Assembly (NCBI GenBank): GCA_036365145.1
Contig: JAEOAD010000001.1
Location: 104,070,001-104,134,000, forward strand
DNA from: Orientallactaga sibirica
Taxonomy: Eukaryota; Chordata; Mammalia; Rodentia; Dipodidae
DNA length: 64,000 nt
Reading direction: 5' to 3'
How positions within the stretch are numbered: the stretch's first letter is position 1; every line of letters begins with the position of its first letter. The notes beneath the pieces are model-generated. The model saw nothing but the letters and a program-made list of their open reading frames with translations. It was not told where the DNA came from and searched no databases. Below are positions 56,253-64,000 of this stretch, piece after piece. A program made the position numbers and the translations under genes.

Positions 56253-57479
56253 CTTCTTGCTGGCTCTTGCGATTGGTTGTTTGACTGTTCTGTGTGGAGT
56301 ATTCCCTCAAGTAGTCTCTGTAGGTTTGGCTTTGTGTTCATATAGAGTTGACTTTTTTCATGTACAGTTTTTCTTTCAACATCAATTATGAGGGATACTT
56401 TTGCTGGGTAAAGTAGCTTGGGTTGGAAGCCATAGTTTTTCAGACTTTGAAGTATTCCATTCCAGGCCAATCTGGCTTTCAGGGTTTCCATTGAAAAAGT
56501 TGATGTAATTCTGATGGGATTGCCTTTGTATGTTGTGAGTTGTTTCTCTCTTGCTGCTTTTAGCACTCTCTTTTTGTTTTCATTGTTGAGAGTTTTAACT
56601 ATGATGTGTCTTGGAGAGTTTCTTCTTTGGTCCCATCTGTTTGTTCTGTGGGCTTCTTGTATCTGGATGGACATCTCTTTTGAGAGATTCAGAAAATTTT
56701 CCTCAATAATTTTGTTGAATATGGTCTCTATGCCTCTGGCCTGGATTTCCTCTGCTTCTGATATACGAATGATCTGGATGTTTGGTTGTTTTTTGGTGTC
56801 TCACAGTTCCCTTGTATTCTGTTCACTTGATATTTTGAACTTAGCAAAGTTTTTGGTCTCCCGATCAATTACTTCTGTCTTGTCTTCCAGGTCATAGGTT
56901 CTGTCTTCCACATGAGTAACTCTGATGGTGAGGGGTTCTAGAGAGGTTTTTATAATTTCTATTTGATTTTTGTTTTCTGTTGTGTATTTTGTTTGTTGTT
57001 TTTTTGAGAGTGATAGAGAGAAAGAGAAAGAGGCAGAGAGAGAGAGAGAGAATGGGTGTGCCAGGGCCTCCAGCCACTGCAAATGAACTCCAGAGGTATG
57101 CGCTACCTTGTGCATGTGGCTTACATGGGTACTGGGGAATCAAGCCTCAAACTGGGTCCTTAGGCTTCACAGGCAAGTGCTTAACTGCTAAGCCATCTCT
57201 CCAGCCCTGTTGTGTTATTTTGTATCAAGTGCATCTCTTTTTTGAGGTATGATTTCAGTTCAGTTCTGATTTTCTTGATGTTTCCTGGAGTTTATTCTTG
57301 CATTTGATCAAGTCTTCATTAAGGTTAATCAACTGGTTGTTGAGATCTTCCATTTCTTGACTCACCTTCCATTTATTCATATCTCTTTGGAGGGTTCTAA
57401 TGTTTCCTTCAATCAAGTTAAGCCTACTGTCAAAAGCTGAATGCTCTGAGACAATTCTGTTCAATTTCATCGATATCAT
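56253..57479 (-). pseudogene. L1 ORF1, disrupted by SINE and frameshifts
   Basis: The N-terminal coiled-coil portion lies at 57,479-57,255 (FDSRLNLIEGNIRTLQRDMN, MEDLNNQLINLNEDLIKCKN). After the SINE it resumes with LEPLTIRVTHVEDRTYDLED. The central part follows (PNIQIIRISEAEEIQARGIE, then MSIQIQEAHRTNRWDQRRNS) and the C-terminal domain (RHIIVKTLNNENKKRVLKAA, FQPKLLYPAKVSLIIDVERK, NTKPNLQRLLEGILHTEQ) to a stop near 56,249. The RNA-chaperone role is known for the family; this copy cannot make it. An upstream frame at 57,476-57,709 may be a lineage-specific N-terminus. Confidence 0.85.
57000..57207 (-). mobile_element. B2-like SINE inserted in L1 ORF1
   Basis: GA tract, antisense body to gctaagccatctctccagcc. 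It is flanked by gttgtgtattttgt (about 56,979) and gttgtgttattttgt (about 57,209), the duplicated L1 target. Younger than the L1 it interrupts. Confidence 0.95.
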
Positions 57480-57712
57480 TGTTGGTTCTTTGATGGTTTA
57501 TTCCAGTTCTGTGATTTTTTTTTTTTTTTGATCAGGGTCTCACTGTTTGCTGTGTTTACATTTTGGGAATGAATTTCTGTTGATTTCTCTATGATTTCAT
57601 TGCAGGTTTCCATTGTAGGACTAGGCATCCTTAGTAGAGATCGCTCCACAGATCTTATATCCACCATCTCTTCTCTACAACAGCAAATGTTCCTTTTATA
57701 AACTTTCACACA

Positions 57713-59349
57713 AAAGCAAAAACATTTTGTGTGTATGTGTTTTGGGGGAAAAAAAAAACCTTCTGTTTCATATTTATCTTTTTAAATTAGAAATACTTTT
57801 TGTCTTGATATGTTGCCACAACCCAAACTAACTGCCTTTCCTCTCACACTGTATGTGCAGTCTATTGGAGATGAATTTCAATCTGGGGGGGGGGGATAGT
57901 GTTTAGCATTGTATGAGGAATACCACCCTCAGTATAACACCAAAAAAAAAAAATTAATAGAGTTTCAGAAACTTTCAGAAACTACCCTGATCAAAGAAGC
58001 AGAATTTCACCTTTGCTAATGAAAATACTGAACAGAAATAAGGTGCTAAATTGACCTCAGAGACACATCACCCTCTTAAATAACAATGGAGGGGCACATG
58101 GGTAAATAGAAGTAAAGGAAGTACCTTCCTCTCAGAATAGCCACAGTAGCTTGAGGAGAGCTTACAATGGACTAGAAAGTGAAATAATTTTTGCTCTTGT
58201 GCTGAAGAATTTAATAGAAAAAAGAATTCTCTCAGGAACTGCATTTCTCACTCTTAATTTTCTCCTGTGCTATTGAGTTTGGAGAGGTGAGGAAGTCAGA
58301 GGATTGCACCTCCAATTACCATCCTCTCCCCACATGCCACAGCCTGCATCTGAAGGGCTATTTGGGAACCAGCTGAAAGTTCAATGGACACCTCAAAACC
58401 ACAGTGCTAAAACCCTTCTAGAAACGTCTCTTTCTGCGCCCTCTGCTGTACCACAAACCCTAGTTAAAACACTAACCCTTCTAGATTCCCCTCTCCCAGC
58501 CAGTCACATGGTGAACCCTGCATGAATATCCTGTTCTAAATTTCTTGATGGCTCCAGACCATTACTTTAACCACGGAGATGCTTTGGCTCAGGTCTCACC
58601 ATTTATCACCAGGTTGTTTTCCGGGATCTTGGGAATACTCCTGTATCCCAAATGCAAACCCAACCATGGTTTTAACCATCCAAAAACTAAAAGTTCCATT
58701 GACTAGATCTCCATCTCAACTTTTGGTATGGCCATCCCTGCCTTTGACAGCAGTATCCACATATCTCCATTGCTTCCTCAGAGTGGATGTCTGGTCTCAA
58801 CAAACTGTTCAAGGTACTAAACACTTACCAGACACTTGCTGTTTTGCAAGCTATCCACTATCCACCTTTCTATTAGATAAATCTATGCCAAGAGCATAAT
58901 ATTTTTGAATGATACCTGATAGTCTGCCTTTAGTACTCTCCAAGCCTATAGCTTAATTCTCCCATGGCCTTGATTCTACCTCTGTTAGAATTACCCACTG
59001 CATTATATTGAAGTGGCTTGTTTGTGCATTTGCTTCATTGACTAGAATATTCACTAATAGGACAAAGAGACCTCTTTTTTTTTTTTTTTTTGGTTTCTTA
59101 AATTGTTAGTAGTTAGCAAAAGTATCTGCTCCATGGGAGATTCACAATAATTATATGTTAGACATAACTGTGACTCAGCCAATATTCCCATGTTCCCTTC
59201 ATAACCAAGTGTTTATTAGCACTTACATGAGTACAGAGCAAGACCTCCTCCCCAGAGAGCAGACCTTCACATAACTTCAAGGCAATCCTGCCTGCCCCTT
59301 AAAAGCACTTTGTTTCTAAGCTTCAATGACACCTTGTCTATATTGTTAA
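57713..59349. other. No gene recognised; possible L2 relic
   Basis: G10 run near 57,884-57,893 and T18 run near 59,073-59,090. The part at about 58,640-59,160 has phrases reminiscent of L2 3' regions (atctccattgcttcctcaga, agtggatgtctggtctcaac). Frames of 73 and 106 codons have no recognised family. Confidence 0.35.
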
Positions 59350-59485
59350 TTTGCAAACCTAGCCATACATTAGAATTATTTGGCAAGCTTTAAAAATAGT
59401 TTTATACCCAGGCTCAATCTTGTACCTCTGAAATAAGGGTCTAAAGGGTAGTTAATAGGATTTCAAAGTGCTTTTGAGTGACTCA
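59350..59485. mobile_element. Possible hAT/Charlie-type MER element
   Basis: acattagaattatttggcaa, agctttaaaaatagttttat and ataggatttcaaagtgcttt fit the inner parts of old Charlie-group elements. Confidence 0.4.
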
Positions 59486-59507
59486 CATCAAACAAAAAGC
59501 AAATACA

Positions 59508-59722
59508 GGGCTGGAGGTATGGCTTAGTAGTTAAGGCTTTTGCCTGCAAAGCCAAAGGACCTAGGTTCAATTCCCCAGGACCCATGTAAGCCAAATGCAC
59601 AAGGTGGCGCATGCATCTGGAGTTCGCTTGCAGTGGCTGGAGGCCCTAGCGTATGCCGTTTCTCTCTCTTTTTCTCTCTCTCCCTCTTTCTCTCTGTGAA
59701 ATAAATAAATAAAAACAAAAAT
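59508..59722 (+). mobile_element. B2-like SINE, short form
   Basis: gggctggaggtatggcttag head, ggttcaattccccaggaccc B box, CT tract, AATAAATAAATAAA tail. Confidence 0.93.
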
Positions 59723-60257
59723 GAAATAAATGCAGCACTCTAGAGTACTTGAGGGTCACTGTCCACTCAGGGGCTGCAGCGTCCTATGTGGGTCTGGTAC
59801 ATGGTGGAGGTCCTTACTCCACGGCAGTGCCACCTATGAGGCATAGCACTCAAGAGTAAGTGGGGAACACGCGGGTCACTGGTATGCTTTAGTCTGAGTA
59901 CTTACACCTGCAAGTGTATCACACCTCTCTTGAAGGCTTTTTGCTACCTGAAAGGCAGTCCACAGGAAACAGTTGTATCTCTCCCTTCTGAGGGTTTCTG
60001 GAATTATCACTCCAGAGCTTCTATGGGTTCTACAAGTGTATATCCTGTTGCCTTAGATCAGTGCATCATATTCTATTGGATCAGTTGTGAATCATGTCAG
60101 ATAAGGAAGAGTACATTTACATGAATGGGACCACTCTTCCCAGTGGACCTGTCCTTCCCACAGGTGAAACTTTATTACGAAAAGATGCCAAGTTCTAGCA
60201 GTGCAGCATGGAGCATAACTTAGAGTCTCAGGAAAGGGAAGTTGGAAATGTGTTGTT
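59723..60257. other. No gene recognised
   Basis: One 64-codon plus frame without motif. No repeat named. Confidence 0.35.
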
Positions 60258-60273
60258 AAATGTTTACATGATC

Positions 60274-60545
60274 GGGCTGGAGAGATGGCTTAGCGGTTAA
60301 GGCGCCTGCCTCCTAGGCCTAAGAACGCTGGTTCCAATCTCCAGCGGTTCCAATCTCCAGTTCCCACGTTTAGCCAGATGCAAAGTGACCCAAGGGCGCA
60401 ATGCCACACGTGACCACAAGGGGGTGCACGCATCTGCATTTCATTCGCAGCAGCTGAGAGGCTGTTGGCATGCCCATCTCTATCTGTCTTCCTCTCCCTC
60501 TCTCTCTGGCTTTCTCTGTCTCTCTCTCTCTCTCCAAAAAAAAAA
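60274..60545 (+). mobile_element. B2-like SINE, long form, duplicated B box
   Basis: Nearly consensus head gggctggagagatggcttag, tandem ggttccaatctccag blocks, full body, CT tract, short A tail. Perfect aaatgtttacatgatc duplication at 60,258 and 60,544. Its low divergence suggests a recent insertion. Confidence 0.97.
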
Positions 60546-61024
60546 TGTTTACATGATCAAATTGTGAGAGGAGAAATTGACATGACTAGACAGTGAATCA
60601 CCACTCGTACTTTCCTTGATGCCCCAGGTGATATTTGCACTTGTAGTCAGCGTGGAGAGCCACGAAAACAATCTGAGAGTCACTGGGAGCCAGATTCCCA
60701 GGCTGTATGATGAATGATGCTGTGGTGTGAGTAATGCTATCACCAGCAGTAAATAAGCCGCGCTGGGGAATGACAGAGGCCAGAAGGTCCACGTTGATTC
60801 GATGCAAACAGGTTCTGATGAACCCCAGCGTGATGAGTAATAACCTGGTGGCTGCCCTTTTCTCTCAATGCTAGTCATGAAATTAGCTAGGAACAGTACA
60901 TTGGCAAAAAGGATATAAAGAAATGTCTTTGGAGCTGAATATAAAGACATAGTCTGTGTATTAGGGGAAAACATCACACACTATTTGTACAATAAACAAA
61001 TACAAGAGGGTGTCCTTTCAGTCT
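60546..61024. other. No gene confirmed; two overlapping minus frames
   Basis: Minus frames at 60,549-60,977 (142 codons) and 60,598-60,867 (about 90 codons open from after a stop at 60,865) overlap. The first is hydrophobic in its middle (AAYLLLVIALL). Neither matches a family I know, and neither has clear splice sites. Confidence 0.2.
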
Positions 61025-61314
61025 GTGTGTATTTGTATGCACATGTACCCACGTGATTATGGAGGCCAGCGGACAACCTAGGGTCTCATTCCCCAAGTGC
61101 CGTCCATCTTTTTAAAGACAAGGTCTCCCAGTGGCCTATCATGTGACTAACTGGCTATTGTGCATCAACGAATCCATCTGTTTCTGCCTCCCCAGCATTA
61201 GGACCACAAGTGTGCACCATGTTTGGCTCTTACATGGGTTATAGAGATCAAACACGGGTCCCCATGCCTGCAAGGCCAGCACTTTACCAGCTGACCTGTC
61301 TCCTCAGCCCCTGT
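61025..61314 (-). mobile_element. B4 SINE
   Basis: tatggaggccagcggacaac, aagacaaggtctcccagtgg, ctgcctccccagcattagga, and head ccagctgacctgtctcctca. Confidence 0.85.
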
Positions 61315-61576
61315 TATTTTAACCATAAATATGTCATTATAATGTAGATTGGCCATGGTTTTGCTATACATTTTAATACGGTTCTGTCCTTAATTTATTC
61401 AAAAAGCTAGAAAACACATTTCAGGAACTTGGACTTTGGTCCATCCCATTATATTTTACACTTAATTTACAAACTGAAATGTGCCTCATTCAACTAACTG
61501 ACTTCCTGTAATGTAGTAGGTGACAAATTGAGGATTTGTTATTCATTTGTCTTTCTGTTTCCAAGAAAACAGACCC

Positions 61577-61793
61577 TGAGGGATGGAAAGGTGGCTCAGT
61601 GGTTATGGTGCTTCCCTGCAAAGCCTAATGACCTGAGTTTGATTCCCCAGTACCCACATAAAGGCAGATACACAACGTGGCCCAAGTATCTGGGGTCTAT
61701 TTGCAGCAGCTAGAGGCCCTGGCACACCCATTTCCCCCACTCCTGCTCTCTCTTCTCTCTGTCTCTCTCTGCTTTCAAATAAATAAAAACAGA
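61577..61793 (+). mobile_element. B2-like SINE, short form
   Basis: gagggatggaaaggtggctc head, gagtttgattccccagtacc B box, body, CT tract, AAATAAATAAAA tail. Confidence 0.92.
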
Positions 61794-62224
61794 GAGATCC
61801 TGACACACAGCAAGGGTTCAAATAAATGCTTGGTGAAGAATAAATGAATGCCATATCCATGCCCTTCATTTTTGTCTTCACAGGAAAGTCAAGGCTATCT
61901 CAGTGGTTGGCATTCATGAGACACCTCTGAACAATTTTGCTCTCTTCTGGCCTATAAAGCACTGGGAAGATGTTTTACCTCATTACCCAGGAAACATTGT
62001 CTGAGCCTTACTAGGCCCTTGGCTCCTGGGAACAAGGATAAAGAGAGAAGTCAGGTGATATCAGTGGGCAGCAAGGGCCGAGCTGTGGCTGAAGCCTGTG
62101 GTGAATGAAGTCAAGAGGAAGGAAGTGGGAGCTAGGAGAAGTGATTTAAAGAGATGAACTTAAATGAGAAGGAAGCCTTCTCTTCATGCAACAGAAATAA
62201 AGGGAAAGGAAACAGTAGTATATA
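61794..62224. other. No gene recognised
   Basis: Purine-rich in part; no supported feature. Confidence 0.35.
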
Positions 62225-62758
62225 ACTCCTCGGCGTCCTCCAGTGACTTTCTATCACCCTCATGATAAAGTTCGAATCCATCCACTTGTCCCAGCACCCT
62301 TCATGACTGGGTCCCTGCCTCTCCTGCTTCAGCTCCCATCACTTTCTTGTCTTCTGGTCTCTCTGCTTATCTTGATATCTCATAGATACCAAGCTTTACC
62401 TACTTCACAGCCTTGACATTTATTTCTGTTTTTCACTTTCATTACAACATATCATGGCCCCACACTCTCAAAGCTGATTCAGGCCTCCTACCCAATGTTA
62501 ACTACTTAGAAACAGCTTCTCTGATCACCTAGTACCTCGTACTCCAGAACACTTTCTAGAACTGCTCCAGATATAGTCTAGATAGTCTTTTTTTAAAACC
62601 TTGCCTTTGGTCTGGCTTCTATGGTGTGGGCTCTAGGAGTCAAGGACCTTAAGTACTTTTCTCACTCCTATACCTCCAGCACCCAAAAGGCTGCCCAGCT
62701 GACAGCCATTTCTCAGTAAATATTTCTGAATGAATTAATGAAATAACCCAGAGATGCC
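62225..62758 (+). mobile_element. LINE-2 (L2) 3' region
   Basis: cagcacccttcatgactggg, cctgcctctcctgcttcagc, cagcttctctgatcacctag, ctatacctccagcacccaaa and cagtaaatatttctgaatga are in L2 3'-end order, to the terminal TGAATGAA-like repeats. Confidence 0.85.
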
Positions 62759-62949
62759 AAGGATATATATGGATAGGATAGGCAAGACTAAGGAAAAAAT
62801 ATGGATATAGAATGAGGTCTAATAGTAGCTGGGCTCAGACCTATAAAGGTATTTGAATATCATGCTATCAGGTTTAAACTTATAGAAGGATAGGAAAGGA
62901 CTCATTCTCACAAATATTGGGAACAAAAACATTTTAATAAAACTTTGGA

Positions 62950-63122
62950 AGCTGGGTGTGGTGGCACACCCTTTAATCCCAGCACTCGGGAGGCAGAGGT
63001 AGGAGGATCTCCATGAGTTCGAGACCACCCTGAGAATACGGAGTGAATTCCAGGTCAGCCTGAGCCACGGGGAGACCCTCCCTTGAAAAAAACAAAAAAT
63101 AAAATAAAAATAAAAAATAAAA
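62950..63122 (+). mobile_element. B1 SINE
   Basis: gctgggtgtggtggcacacc to ccacggggagaccctccctt, AAATAAAATAAAAA tail. Confidence 0.93.
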
Positions 63123-63124
63123 AT

Positions 63125-63328
63125 TGGGGGCTAGGGAGATGGCTAAGCTGTTAAAGGCTCTTGCTTGCAAAGCCTGCTGGCCTAGGTTTGATTCCCCAGT
63201 ATCCATGTAAACCAGATGCACAAAGTGGTGCATGCTTCTGGAGTTCATTTTAGTGGCTAGAGATACTGGCACACCCTTTCTCTCTCTCTCCCTCTCTCTC
63301 TCTGCTTGAAAATAAATAAATATAAACT
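63125..63328 (+). mobile_element. B2-like SINE, short form
   Basis: gggggctagggagatggcta head, directly behind the B1 tail; ggtttgattccccagtatcc B box; CT tract; AAATAAATAAATA tail. Probably inserted into the B1 A-tail. Confidence 0.92.
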
Positions 63329-64000
63329 AATGAACTTGGCTTGATTTAGTCTATGATGAATCAATTGACCAATTAGTGTATATAAGGGCATAAGTAATTT
63401 GGTGGTGGATAAGACAATAAATATATTTGTAAACATGCTGTATTTGATCTTCTCACAATATATCTAAGTGTATAATCTTTAAAAAATTATAATTCTATCA
63501 TTTTATTATGTACATATATCATGTGCATTTAAAGAAACTGTTTGATAAACTTCTCAACCTAAAAACCAGATATATTACACGATTAGTTTTCAAAAACAAA
63601 CACTATGATCAATTTTATCCTGTAAAGCATATTTCTGCATTGATATGTTTTAAACATAGTACATTTTTCTATTATGAGTTTATTTAAAACTATTTTGTTT
63701 CTCAAGTTGCTGGTTAAGCAAGGGAATGGATTTGCCATAGACAATCTTGAGATATAAAGCACAGGAGAAGAGTTAGGCCTGGGAACAGTGCATAAATGTT
63801 CCTCTGCTACACATATTTTCTGAAAGGGACTAAGAGAAGATCATTGACTGGTAATTATTGTGACATGCCATTAGGAACCAGTCAGCAAAGAGAACTAGGA
63901 GGAATGACTAGGGACAGAAGAGAAATGGAACAAGAGCTTGTGACTTGGGAGTCAGCCAATGAGGGGATTTTGCCTTCCTTTCACAATGTGAGCATGGGCC
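63329..64000. other. AT-rich stretch, no gene recognised
   Basis: No supported ORF, RNA gene or repeat up to the window edge. Confidence 0.4.

Larger units (their letters stand above)
55975..57712 (-). mobile_element. L1 fragment, second subfamily, ORF1 plus ORF2 start
   Basis: A reverse-orientation L1 piece that contains ORF1 and the first part of ORF2. It lacks the rest of ORF2 and any recognisable 5' UTR. It is interrupted by a B2-like SINE. Protein sequence differs strongly from the 11.6-19.2-kb L1, so it is a different, probably older lineage. Confidence 0.85.

Noticed and set aside
1..64000. Regularly recurring about 200-bp repeats as a possible CRISPR-like or tandem array
   Set aside because: The repeats are dispersed B2, B1 and B4 SINEs in both orientations, with A-rich tails and individual target-site duplications. 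Spacing is irregular.

Overview
This window is mammalian, almost certainly rodent, nuclear DNA. It is intergenic or deep-intronic sequence packed with transposable elements. I found no bacterial-style genes, no CRISPR array and no intact protein-coding gene. The short ORFs in the window are mostly chance frames or pieces of retroelements. The SINE mix is diagnostic: B1 (7SL-derived), B2 (tRNA-derived, Pol III boxes then an AATAAA-rich tail) and B4 (ID/B1 composite). B2 places it in the mouse-like rodents (Myodonta). The B1 and B2 sequences differ consistently from mouse/rat consensus, so my inference is a jerboa-type rodent (Dipodoidea), not a murid.

Layout: 0-11.5 kb is old sequence with MIRs, an ORR1-like LTR, B1/B2/B4 copies and LINE 3' fragments. 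11.58-19.19 kb is one nearly complete L1 on the minus strand: 3' UTR, a broken ORF2, a broken ORF1, and a GC-rich 5' UTR with two tandem monomers and a YY1-type site. 19-28 kb has SINEs, an ORR1-like LTR and an Lx-like L1 3' end. 28.4-29.3 kb is a nested stack: an old hAT-like DNA transposon split by a B4 and by a processed pseudogene of NDUFA3 with three in-frame stops. 29.6-39 kb holds truncated L1 tails, nested B4/B1/B2, LTR fragments, an MLT1-type LTR and a 138-bp tandem duplication containing CTTT microsatellites. 40-41.7 kb contains a weak candidate for a real 3'-terminal exon on the minus strand: splice acceptor, 48-codon open frame, long UTR, AATAAA. 42-55 kb is more SINEs, MER5A, L2 and LTR pieces. 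55.98-57.71 kb is a second L1 fragment of a clearly different ORF1 subfamily, interrupted by a younger B2. 58-64 kb is SINEs plus an L2.

I do not see a previously undescribed functional system. The observations most worth checking are a B2-like SINE subfamily with a duplicated Pol III B box, the L1 5' UTR architecture, the uninterrupted ORF1-to-ORF2 frame of that L1, a TSD-flanked short retroelement of unclear family, and the candidate terminal exon. Repeat family names come from recognition of consensus-like segments, without alignment software; boundaries are approximate to about 10-30 bases unless target-site duplications are cited.
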